From positions 2,542,001-2,606,000 of the forward strand of contig NW_026944384.1 in the NCBI RefSeq assembly GCF_033439725.1: a stretch of DNA of 64,000 bases, read 5' to 3'. Each line of letters starts with the position of its first letter. Position 1 is the first letter of the stretch. The DNA comes from Neurospora tetraspora. Taxonomy: Eukaryota > Ascomycota > Sordariomycetes > Sordariales > Sordariaceae. This document shows positions 1 through 10,524 of this stretch, piece after piece. The notes beneath the pieces are model-generated. The model was not told the DNA's origin and made no database searches. It saw only the letters and a list, made by a program, of their open reading frames with translations. The position numbers and the translations under genes are program-made.

Positions 1-843
1 TCTGCGCAACAATCTTATGGTGCAGTGTCTCAGGATACAGGGCCTAGTCGTAGCAATGGTTCAGAAAGCAGATCAAACAATAGGGACGATTTCCTGAGCG
101 TGGGCATGGAGGAGCGACCATCTCACACGACAAGGCCAACACTGTCACGACAAAACTCATCCATCTTGAAAAGTTCCACGGCCAGAAAGTTCACCAGCTC
201 ACTGGTTCCGGAAACAAGAATAACCAGCGATGACACGGGACCACAGATTATGTTTGCAGAAGATCAGGTTAGCCCCGGGATATCACGTCGGTCCACCCCA
301 GGAGTCACCGCACTTCTTTCAAGCAAACAACCCGCCAGAAATAACATTGACGACAATGGAGGAGGAGGTCCTAGAACGGTCTCCTTTGTTGAGCCTCGAT
401 ATAACGATGGTGCTTCTTCATCCCCAGACAAGTCCAGAGCGAACTCCCCGCCAAGGACTGGGACTGGCAGCGGTGGTAGTGGTGATGGTGGTGGTGATGT
501 CCTGCTCAACATACCCGAGCTCCTCTCTTCATACAAGTTTCAGCAGCAGCAGGACAACGATGATGCCGCCGAAGCTGGCTCGAGCTATTCTACCCAGGGA
601 CTTCCGCTCTCGTTCAATGACCTCCCAAGCCGGGCGCAGCATCTGATTTTGAACGAGCTTATGCGGCAGAACAGCGCTGATACGGCGGTCCTCTTCACCA
701 CGCTTCCGGTGCCCGAGGAGAACACTTGTCGAAGTGAGGAGGCAAGTTTGACGTACCTGTCCGATGTTGAGGTGCTTTGCAATGGGTTGCCACCCATGCT
801 GCTGGTCTTGAGTAACAACATGACGGTTACCGTGAGCCTTTGA
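1..843 (+). CDS. vhc1: Vacuolar cation-chloride cotransporter (Vhc1/SLC12 type), C-terminal part
   Basis: The reading frame is open at the left edge, so only the last 280 residues and the stop (841-843) are visible. Most of the segment is a disordered Ser/Gly/Pro-rich cytoplasmic stretch. The final 80 residues are conserved-looking: LSFNDLPSRAQHLILNELM, then TLPVPEENTCRSEEASLTYL, then LPPMLLVLSNNMTVTV at the end. This is the layout of the C-terminus of SLC12 family K-Cl/Na-K-Cl cotransporters, where the protein ends in a short LPPVLLV-like strand. The yeast member, Vhc1, sits in the vacuole membrane and moves K+ and Cl- together. The membrane segments lie outside the window. The family call rests on recognising the tail only; that this is the Vhc1 orthologue is inference. 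Confidence 0.72.
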   Translation, partial: SAQQSYGAVSQDTGPSRSNGSESRSNNRDDFLSVGMEERPSHTTRPTLSRQNSSILKSSTARKFTSSLVPETRITSDDTGPQIMFAEDQVSPGISRRSTPGVTALLSSKQPARNNIDDNGGGGPRTVSFVEPRYNDGASSSPDKSRANSPPRTGTGSGGSGDGGGDVLLNIPELLSSYKFQQQQDNDDAAEAGSSYSTQGLPLSFNDLPSRAQHLILNELMRQNSADTAVLFTTLPVPEENTCRSEEASLTYLSDVEVLCNGLPPMLLVLSNNMTVTVSL

Positions 844-1492
844 GACTGGCGCTGGTTGTTTCTCGTCGCCCTGCACAGTTTAAGGGCAAATGCGTCATCG
901 GGACAAGATTGATAGGAAATATAAATCAGAATCACACAGTCGCACACCATCCATCCATCCATCCATCGCACCCACCCAACGGAACAGAGTTTGTGTTTCA
1001 CTATGGGCATTGTTTTGTGACACTCGAAATACTCCCGTGCCCGGAACAAAGATTAATAACTGGAGACCTGGGTTAATTGGCGAGCGGGATTCACACAGCC
1101 GAGACACACAACGAGACAAAGCCAAATTTGGCAGTGCACTGGTTTTTTTTTTTTTTCTTTGTTTGTTCAGTATGTTGAAGGGAAGGGAAGGAAGAAACAC
1201 GCCGTCAGCGGAAAACTCAATTCGAGTCGGAGTCGTATCTGCTCATACAAAGAATTACTATGCTGCCTTGCTCTTGGTCGTGTGAGGAGAGTCCTTTGTC
1301 TCGCTTCGTGGTGTGGTGTGGTGATTCATTCGTTCTAAAGAAACAACAACCAGAGAGATGGAGAGAACAGGTTCTGCTTCTGACTCTTCTCTTTTTTTGC
1401 CCAACAACGTTTGTTAGTTGGTTCCTGTATCCGCCCTCTTTTACTTATTGCATCCATTCCCGAAGATTCCCTGTTCTTGGCTTACCTTGCTC
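844..1492. other. Intergenic: 3' UTR of cotransporter and 5' region of next gene
   Basis: No supported gene. It holds a CATC microsatellite (about 947-967), a T run near 1142-1155 and pyrimidine-rich tracts near 1380-1400 just upstream of the next start codon. Open frames here are short and without recognisable domains. Confidence 0.6.
947..967. repeat. (CATC)n microsatellite
   Basis: About five tandem copies of CATC in the spacer after the cotransporter gene. Confidence 0.85.
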
Positions 1493-1514
1493 ATGATGTC
1501 TTCACAATCAAAGG

Positions 1515-1557
<43 letters not shown>

Positions 1558-4500
1558 CCGTGATCGAAAGTCGAAGAGTATTAGACTTTCCCAGAAACTG
1601 CGTGGTCTAAGAGATCTAAGATTACGAGTATCCATCGAGGGCAAACCTCACCTGCTACAGCGTCGAGAGTCAATCCAGGAATCACCCCACCAAGAAGAAG
1701 AGGAATACCGAATCGTCCATACACCCGACAGACCTCAGCGATTCATCTCACCGGTCGAAGCCCCTACCGAAGACGATTGTTACGACGCTCTCCGGACGTG
1801 GCATCACGCTGCAGAACAACAAAGGAGCGGGATCTATCGTGACGGGATTCAACAACAGAGGAGTGGCGGTGCAGGAGAACCAAGATCAACTGGCGTGGGC
1901 GGAGGAACCAACGACGACGACGACGACGGAAGCGTGAGTTTACCAACCAACCGTTTGCTTGCTTGCTTGCTTGCTTGCTTGCTTCTTCCATCTTCTCATG
2001 TAAAAGTCCGCCTGTTAAGATAAGATGTCTTCTGGAAGGACAGAATATTCGCCGCCTGAAGGCATGACTACATATCCATCATCCAAACCGCAGAGATTTC
2101 CCGTAAATCATGTTGCCCACCACGTTGAATACGTTGAATACCTCAACAGCCAAGTATCCCCGCTGACTCGGATCGAACAACAGAGAGGCAGCCCTTTCGT
2201 TCCTGACCCAAACGATGACGCGAAAACTCCAAAGGATCAGAAGTGGTGGGAACTTGCACATAGGGAGTCTAAGGAGATTGGGGGGATGAATCCTTTTCGT
2301 GAGTGGGGAGGAGATCAACAACAGCAGGAGGCGCAAAAGCGGTCGGATGACATCGGGCAGATTGTCAGACATGATACGGCCAAAGGAGGACCCTCTCAGA
2401 GGGGAATTGCTCCTCCTCATCTTTTGACTGGTACGTACAACTGCTGGACTACCAACCGGCAAAGGTACCTAGTCGTCAAACGGGTAAGGAGAGTTGAGTG
2501 CTGACAGTCTTTTAGATTTTACAGGACTGCTACCCAAGACATACGACACGAGCGAGGCTGGCAAAAATGATATGTTCAACGGAGCCAGCTACAGCAAGGA
2601 GGGGGAGTATACTCCATCCGTTTACACGCCGTACACGCCATCTCAGAAGAGCCCTGCTACTCCTACCCCCGAGATGTTTCCCAAGGCTCCTACAGGGACA
2701 ACTTCCGAAAGTCCACCAGCCAAATCGACAACTGCAGCTCCAGAGACATTGCTCACTCGGGATATTCAACCTGTCCGTGTTATTGACAGCGATAACGAGT
2801 CCCCTTCTGCTCCCCCAGGAGGCCGCTACTTTGACGTCGACGAGGAGTACACCCCCAGCGGCACAGGCACCAGCAAGAGTTCCGTCTCCGGCAAGCCGAC
2901 GACGACATATGTCGCAGACCAGCAGCAGCGTCCCAAACAACCACAACCACCACCACCACCACCACCACCAAAACCGTTGGGTAATACAGGTAGGGGGTTC
3001 TTGATCCCCTCGCTGGATTTCTCGAACCAGACGCAAACACTACACTCTGAACTTTTGAAGCTTGCGCACAAGCAACAGCAACAGCAAGAACAGCAACGGG
3101 GAAGGGGAAGCGGGCAGAGCGGAGAAAGTGGACAAAGCGGAAGTACCTCTAGTGCTTTCTACAGCGCTTTTACTTCTTCTCCAAGGCCAGATACGCCTGA
3201 TTTGAGACCGCCGTCGCGACGGGGACAGGGACAGCAGCAGCAGCAACAACAAGCAAGTCCCAATCTAGTACCTCCAGGAGGGACGGGAACAGGAACATCA
3301 ACCCCAGCAACACCTCGCCCAAAAAAACAGCAGCAGCAAAAAAGACCACCAAGGACACCACCCCGCGGTTTTCTGAAAGAAAGAGGACCGTATATCTCTC
3401 CTTCCAAGGGGTCTAGGCCTTCCTCGTCCGGTATGTCCTCTATGAGACCACCACCAAAGACTACGGAGCAACAAACAAGAAGTCCAAAACCGAGCTTCTT
3501 ACTTAATGGACTCGATTTCAGCCCTTCACGACCGGTTCCTCCTACTCCTTTTGCTACCCCCACCAAGTCAGAGATGCCCTTGGAAAAAACATTGGGAACA
3601 GGAACATTGGGAGAACATATGGGAGGACATATTGCCGGGGCAATCAGTACCTCATCACTCTCGTTGCTTGCCTCACTTACGGGGAGTAATGGGTCAGTGA
3701 TAACGCCGCCTCGGCTTTCTCCTACGAAGCCGAAGCCTCTTCCGCCGCCTCCAGCACCCCCGTCTCCGCCTGAACTGTTGACGCTACCGGCGACCGTGTA
3801 TAGTGGCAATAGCAAGGCTAAAATGCCGGTTATTGCACCGGTTCCAGTGCCAGTACCGGTTCCCTCACCGTTGTCGAAGTTTAATACCACCTATGCGTTG
3901 TCATCAGATCCGTCAACCTCTAATCGGTTACCACAGAGCCAGGAACAGAGCCAGGGGCGTGAACAGGAACAAACTCAGCAGAGCTCCCCTGGATTCTCTG
4001 AATACATCCAGCAGCCACGAATAAGTGATCCCTTTGTTGATTCCCCGACGAGCGACGTGGATGATAGGTTATCTGTGGCGATGGTTAATGGATTATATAA
4101 CAAGGAACAGGCTCAAGCTTGGAAAGAGACGATGGCGATGATGGTTCAGGCACAGAAGCAGGAGAGGCAGAAACCGGTTCAGGTCACGGTACAACCTCAA
4201 AAAAAACAAGCGGGGGGTCGGGAACAAGAACAAGGAAATACACGGAAGCAGCAGGTCTCTGGACAGGCAAGAACTCATCAGGTACAAACTGAGAACCTGG
4301 GAAAGAAACCTCTACAGACGCAGACGCAGATATTACAACCAAAGGTCCAGGAGACGGTCAACGCGGCTTCTTCGAAGAACCCTCCAAGGACTCCTCCTCC
4401 TCCTCCTCAAACTCCTCCTCGGTCGCCAGCACACCCACCAGAAACAAAACCCCAGACTCCCTCTCCTCAATTCCAGGCCTACCAACCCCAACCAACTCCC

Positions 4501-5313
4501 AGGACTCCCTCCCCTCGATATCTAGTATTCCCACCCCATTCTCAATCTCAATCTCAGTCCCAGCCCCAACAACAGTTACTGCAACCAGCACCAGCACCAT
4601 CTCCCTCACCACAACCCCATCCCTCACCAGCCCTCTCCCTCCTCAGACCCATTTACCCAGGGTCCGGGTCTCCTTTTCCCGGGCAGACTCATCATATCAT
4701 CACCCCTCCTCCTCCACTGCCCCAGTCTCTTCGAACTCGAACTCGAACTGTCAATCCTCCCTACAGGCACCACCAACCTGCGCCTTCATTCCGCAAACAA
4801 AGCCAGGGAAAGAAGGAAATGACCGATGCCAAGGAGAAAGAGCAGAAGAATACAAGTAGGGAGCACCAACACCAACGACGACCGGTATCTGGAAGTAGTG
4901 ATGGTTGTGACTCGGATTCTAGTTATGAGAGTCTCCAGTTTTGGAAGACACCGACACCGACACCGACACCAGGTCCGGGTCCGGGTATGACTGCCCCTGT
5001 GCAGAGTACCTCTGGTACCTCTAGGGGTAATCAACAGTCTGGACAGCCGGGACACGGAGGATTTGGGGGGCGTTACGATTTTAAGGAGGAAGGTGATGAA
5101 GATGAGAAAGAAAAGAAGCAAAGGGACGATGGTGGGGGTGATGAGTTTGAGACCGAGACTGAGTGTGAGACTGAGACTGAGACTGAGGGTGGAACCACTG
5201 GAACTGGGAAGGATGTCGTCGTCAGTGGTGTGGTGGATGATTACGCGGATATTATTGATGAGTATGCTGGTGGGTGGAGGGAGACAATGTTCTTTGGGGA
5301 GCCGGAGGAGTAA
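1493..5313 (+). CDS. Large low-complexity hypothetical protein (3 exons)
   Basis: I do not recognise this protein. Model: exons 1493-1933, 2025-2430 and 2516-5313, about 1,214 residues. The second intron is well supported (donor GTACGT at 2431, branch TGCTGAC at 2498, acceptor TTTAG at 2515), and the frame joins as HLLT-DFTGLLPKTYD. The first intron (donor GTGAGT at 1934) is weaker: the in-frame acceptor at 2024 is an AAG. The start is the first of two adjacent ATGs, followed by a poly-Asn run. The protein is disordered almost throughout: poly-Asn, Pro/Gln/Ser-rich segments, PPPPPPP runs, SPKP/TPP motifs, and an acidic C-terminus ending DEYAGGWRETMFFGEPEE. There are no membrane segments or catalytic motifs. 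The proline-rich motifs could bind SH3/WW partners or be kinase targets; that is speculation. Confidence 0.6.
1515..1558 (+). repeat. (AAC)n trinucleotide repeat encoding poly-Asn
   Basis: About 14 tandem AAC units near the N-terminus of the large hypothetical protein. The reverse frame would read as poly-Leu, but it is only a shadow. Confidence 0.9.
1955..1984 (+). repeat. (CTTG)n microsatellite in intron 1
   Basis: About seven tandem GCTT units inside the proposed first intron of the large hypothetical gene. The tetranucleotide unit would shift frame with length changes, which agrees with an intronic position. Confidence 0.85.
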
Positions 5314-6105
5314 GTAAGACTGAGTTTGGGAAGTTGTGTGGTAATGTTTGGTTGTATGTATGGGATTTTTTTTCAGCGTAATGGGAGAGAGATGTTTTGG
5401 CGAGAATGAGGTTGAGGAAATAACACTAACCATTGCTACTGGCTCTTGGAATCATAATAATTTACCATGAGGATCGAGAAACAGTCAGTCACAGATGGCA
5501 TTTAGACGATTTCCAGTACCACTGTCTAATATCATGCCAGCCAATTTCTCAGTCCTCACGTACCCATCCTTCTTTTAGTCAACGTACCCAGCAACCAACC
5601 CCAAGTGAAGTCATTCAGAATAAAAAGAAAAAAAGAATTTCGAAGATATATTAACAATCGAAGCCAGCCTAGCCTTGTCCTAACGAAAAGCGTTTCTTTT
5701 TTGGTTGGTGGTCGGGCCAACTAAGAAGCAAACTGGAATGGAATCATGACGCCGTTAAAAACTCTCTAAAAGTGGTGGTTAAGTCCCTGAGACCTATGTG
5801 CCAAAGTTGTGTGCTGCTGTCTGTTGTGCTGCCGTCCTTCTGCCGCCTGCTTGCTGCCCCATTCCAGTCATGTCCTTGTCCGTCCTCTTGTCTCTGATTT
5901 CGACGTATATAAGACCGGCCGGCAAACAAGCCCTGGTTCAGCCCTTTTCCCCCTTGCTACCTTCCACTTCCCTCTTCCTCCAATCGCGTGATGGCGGTTT
6001 TCCAGCTTCGTACATGACTTTGACACCGAACAATGTCCGTGGCCTTGAGCTCCAAAATAAAATGAACAACACGCCCGAAAAGACAGCCCTCCTTGTGAAG
6101 GTGTA
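5314..6105. other. Convergent intergenic spacer
   Basis: Lies between the plus-strand hypothetical gene and the minus-strand PP2A B56 gene, so it should hold both 3' UTRs. A TATATAAG-like sequence occurs at about 5905, but I see no supported gene behind it. Confidence 0.55.
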
Positions 6106-8349
6106 TTACCGACTTCTGGATGACCCTACTGAGCTTTGCCTCTCGTGCATCCCGGGTCGTCGCTCCCTTCTATCACCATCCTGCAACTTCAAAGAATCCA
6201 GCCTCTTTTGATTATCCTCCGTGCCATCTACTTCTTCTAGGCGAGGCAGCGGGTTTACAGTGGTGCGAGCTGGGAGAGAGCTGGTGCCATTGGTTGCTCC
6301 ACTTTCTGCTTTCCTCTGCTTCGCGAGTTCTTCGAGTCGAGCCCATTTGCTCTGACGATGAGCTTCCCTCGCAGGGGCGTTGCTTTGGTTTTCCGTGTAC
6401 TCGTGGGAGCAATCGTCGAATAGCTGCGGGTTGATCTCCATAAATAGCTTCATGGCGTTATATACCATGCCGTGGATGGTTCTATACACGGTTAGTCGTG
6501 ATACATCAAACACTTGATGTTGCTCAAGCACATACCTATTCCAGTGTCCCTTCGAGTTTTCATATAGAGGAGCGAACATGATGGGGAGAATGATCTCGAC
6601 ATTGTCGCTCACTAGGTTGCAGAAGTACTCGTTGTTCCAGAAGTACAGGGCTCTCTCGGCGACCTGGAAGTGCGGGCTGGCAACCGATTTGGCAAGCTGA
6701 TGGAACAGAGGCTCTTGGACCTTGGCGAACTCAGCCGGGTCCATGACCTCGAAGATGTCTTCAACCTCGTTGAGGAACATGACCTCCTTGGTGCTGTTGA
6801 CCTTGGGCCAATAACGGAGAAGTCCGAGAACAACCTGAAGCAGGGGTTAGCTAGGAAAGATCGCAAAGACATAGTATGTCACGTACCTCTTCTGTCAAGG
6901 AAGCGTCCTTCTCCAGGAACTGCACGATGCAGTACGCCAATTGAGGATGATACATGCTCAGACTCTTGACCTTGTGAAGAGGAAGCAGTACTCTGGTAAG
7001 GAAGAGCTTGTGCTCCTCCTTGAGAGGGAGCGCAAAACCGTTGATGATGGACCCCAGAATCTCGAGCAGTTCGGCGATGCCATTGAATCTCTCAGTTTCG
7101 TACGTGAACTGGAAGAAGACATTGTTGATAGAGCGGCGGATGAAAGACCTCAGGTTGAGGAACTTGCCGTAGATTCGATGCAGAGTCGTCTTTAGGAAAT
7201 CCCGTTCTCTAGGGTCCTCGGAGTCGAAGAGCTCGAGGAGTTGAAGGACGAAGCTATGATCGATATATGCCTTGGCGATGTTGGTGTTGAAATCTTGACT
7301 TTCAATGAACCGGAGGAAGAACTCATAGACAACTTGGATATGCGGCCATGCAACCTCCAAGACCGGCTCATCCTCTTCCGGATCGAAAGCTTCACCCTGT
7401 GGGTTCATGGGAGGAGGAATTGGGCGGAACAGGTTCTTCGCAAACATCTCAACCACACGCGGATACATTGGCTCGGTGATGACTTGCCGGTTATTAGCGA
7501 CATAATCCAGCAGCTCGTGGAGGGCCAAACGCTTGATCTCCTTGGACTTCATGTCGGCACTAGCATCATTGAAGTCAAAGATGACGTTGCACTGCTCAAT
7601 CTTCTTCATGAACAGATCCTGGCGGTGGTTGGGCGCCACCTCATGGAAGCCCGGGAGCTTCTCGAGCTCGCGATGGGCCGAGATGTCGAACCGCGACGAG
7701 TTCTGCCTCTTTGGCGTCCTGAGTCCTTCTAGGACATCCTTGGGAGTCTGGTGTAAACGGTCGAACATAAGCGATTTCTGTCCGGCTTTTGGAGGAGCGA
7801 GATCGTGCGGCATCGTTTCCGCGGCGCCGGGAGGTGGGACATGCTACGACAACCAATCGTTAGTATTTCCTTGGCCAAGTTACAGGGTGAAACTTCTTAC
7901 CGGCGCGCTGGGGCTGATTATGACGGTAGGAGGAAGGGTGCCGTGACGGGAAGGAGTGCTGCCGCCGTTGGCGCCCTGTTGCTGCCCCCCGATACTGCTG
8001 AATCTATCCGGTACGCCAGGGTTCGAGCTGCCGCCTTGAGGGCCAAGCATGGAATTGCCGTGGTCGCCATGGGCCGCGTTGTTAGGCGGCAATGGCTTGT
8101 TACGGTTGTCATTGACAAGTGTCGAGGAGGACGATGAAGGGGTGAGAACGGGCGACTGGGTGGCCTCGCGGGAGCCTTGGGAGTTGGGGGAAGCTGTTCC
8201 GTCCTTCGCATCCTTATTCTTCTTGGACTTGGAATCCTTGTCCTTGGTCCTCGAGAGCTAGCACGACGGGGTAGCATTAGCGATCCGTTCCAACGGGACA
8301 GCCTAGTGAAAAGACCTAGACTTACGACTCTCTGGCTGAACCGCTTCAT
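6106..8349 (-). CDS. Protein phosphatase 2A regulatory subunit B56 (Rts1/Par1 type)
   Basis: Five exons read on minus: 8349-8326, 8257-7901, 7843-6887, 6834-6536 and 6481-6106. They sum in frame to 670 residues. Every intron has GTRNGT-like donors and several have CTAAC branch points. The start MKRFSQRV is followed by a Lys/Ser-rich disordered N-terminus (residues 9-140), then the B56 HEAT-like domain (about 150-560). Landmarks include [71 protein letters not shown] and [18 protein letters not shown]56 subunits bind the PP2A scaffold and catalytic subunits and steer them to LxxIxE substrates; the yeast Rts1 acts in septation, stress and chromosome cohesion. The last intron is exactly 54 nt and open, so its retention would insert 18 residues between GHWNR and TIHG without a stop. 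The C-terminal tail is disordered and charged. Confidence 0.95.
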
Positions 8350-10524
8350 CTTTGAGGACAACAGTTTCTCTGCCTGTGGGGCGAGTGAAGGCTGCCCGAC
8401 CTGGTGGTGGAGGGGTAATGAGGGCGCGGCGATAGAATGATAGCTGGATGCGAAAAGGGGGTGGCTAGCCGAAGGCTAGGATGTGTGCCGAACAGCTCGC
8501 GGGTTGTGCCAACGGGCCGGTCGTGGACTTGCTTAACTGGAAGCTCTACGTCCCGCCTGGAAGTCCAAGAGGAGGGGTGCAATGCGTCCGTCAGAAGCCC
8601 GACTGTGCCTGGCAGTATTATTGGGGACGACGCCGCGTTGGATGATGGCGAGGCCACGGCGTGTCAATCGACTTGTGTGGATGCCCGACGCTCGGCCGAT
8701 TGAATGGTAGCCTTGGTAGGATGGTTAACGCTAGGGGGGTCGGCGAGTCTGGGAGGCGCGCTCTCGATGGTGGCAGCAGCAACGGCTACAGCAGCAGTAG
8801 CAGGGTGAAATGAGGGCGCACGGCGAACTGGCGGAGTAAAGGAATGATTGCCGCGCGAACGGGTCGGATGAAAACAAGGTGACGACAACAGCGCAGGGTG
8901 TCTCGTCGACGACGGGCGTGCTGGCGAGGTGGGCGTGCTGGCGTGGTAGGTGTTGCTGTAGGGACGTTGCCGGATGGATGGAGTGGGAATTGGTGCTTCC
9001 AAGTCCAGTGTGTGTGTGTTTTGGGACTTTGGGCCTTGGGGGAGAGGGACGAACTTGCTGGTTCGAGGCGCGAGACTCCGAGAGTAAGGTAGGGTGCTGT
9101 TAGAGAAACAGGTAGCGCCAGCACCAATCCGCTAAACAAGCCAGAACTGTCTACCTTACTGGTCTACTGCCAGGATGTTGCTGCGGGGCTGGATGCAATC
9201 GCGGGACCTAGATCCGACTCCGAGTGTGAGGGTGCCAGGTGCCAGGTGATGTGGCTGTTTCTCCAATGTCCCTTGTCGCTTCCACTTTTTGGGTGAGTGT
9301 ACAACGCGGAGTCGAAGAGTTGTGAGAGAGACTCCGGACGGGCAGTCTGGAGAACTTTGTTAGGTTCACTGACAACTTCTTGCTGGGGGCCCGAGCGGTG
9401 TGTCCTGTGGCTGTAGGCGTAAAAGTAAATGGGAGGGTGATGATCGCCTAAAAAGACCCCGGAACCTCCAAACCGGTTACTAAGGGCCTTATTAGCTTGA
9501 AAATGATGGTACATGCAATAACATGCAGAGTGAAGAAGGGCTCGAGGCCGAAACGGCAGAGGAAGGTAGAACACGGCACTTCCTCTCCTCCGTTGTAGCT
9601 TTTCAAAAAGTTGACAAGTTGACAAAAGTACCGTCCAAGGGGAAGCTGATCTAGACACAGCGGCGCGCTTATGTTGGGCGGGAGATGATCACTTGAACAG
9701 GGCAAAAGGACGTCCAGGGAATGGAAATATGATGGCGAGGCTGAAATGTTAAGGATGGAGGTGTGTAAGATGCACTATCATCCCACTATCACTTTTTCCT
9801 GAGTTCCTGCGGGCATAAAGTTAGGACAACGATAGCTATCAAGCAAATCAGTCTTGTCTGAACCGATGTGTCCATGCTCAGAGATGGCCCCAGTCTTGGT
9901 AATTACAGGTGTCATGGTCTCCACTTTAACGAACTGCAGGCGTTCATTTAGCGCCATGCAGGGTGTCTGGCCGGCCCATTTCAAGTGCTCCCCTCAGGTC
10001 CTTCCCTTTCACGCCTCATTTGTTTGGATCAGAATTTCTGTGGTTTGGATATAAATCATCGAGCGTCTTTAAGCAATGCATATAATAGGGTTCGGTTGGT
10101 AATGAATACTTTACGCTCGTTTGATGATTGAATGAAAGGAGCGAATCATCGCGTTACGGCATAAACCTTGAATGTTTCAAACACAAACTGGAAAGAGCAA
10201 GCCTCAATAACAAAGTACCAATGTACCATGTATTTTCTCACTACCTATGCGCACTGTCCTCCCGAAACAATTTCACCGCGAAAACCCATGCAATTTCAAC
10301 TCTGGTGCATAATCCTCACTGTGCATCTCCATTTATGGACATCGCCAAAACAATTTAAACTTCAACATCACGGCCAAGCCTTTTCTCTCGGTGGTGATGA
10401 TATGAAGCAACAACGACACTAAAACTTGATCCTTGCAACGTCTTACGGGCAATTATCAGCTGTAATACTCAAGTTCAATCATCAATCCATATCTTATGCG
10501 CAATCACCGACTTCTCCGAATGAC
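8350..10524. other. Divergent intergenic region, promoters of B56 and TFIIIC genes
   Basis: About 2.2 kb separating two genes that diverge. It is likely to hold the promoters and long 5' UTRs of both, possibly with UTR introns. Open frames on either strand (for example 8664-9002 and 9164-9658 on minus) are compositionally odd and show no family motif, so none is called. Confidence 0.5.

Noticed and set aside
3159-3890. Minus-strand Gly/Val-rich open frame within the large hypothetical gene
   Set aside because: It is the complement of Pro/Gln/Ser codons in the sense frame; composition explains the absence of stops.
9164-9658. Minus-strand frame of 164 codons in the B56/TFIIIC spacer
   Set aside because: No motif, no splice support, composition unlike neighbours; treated as chance.
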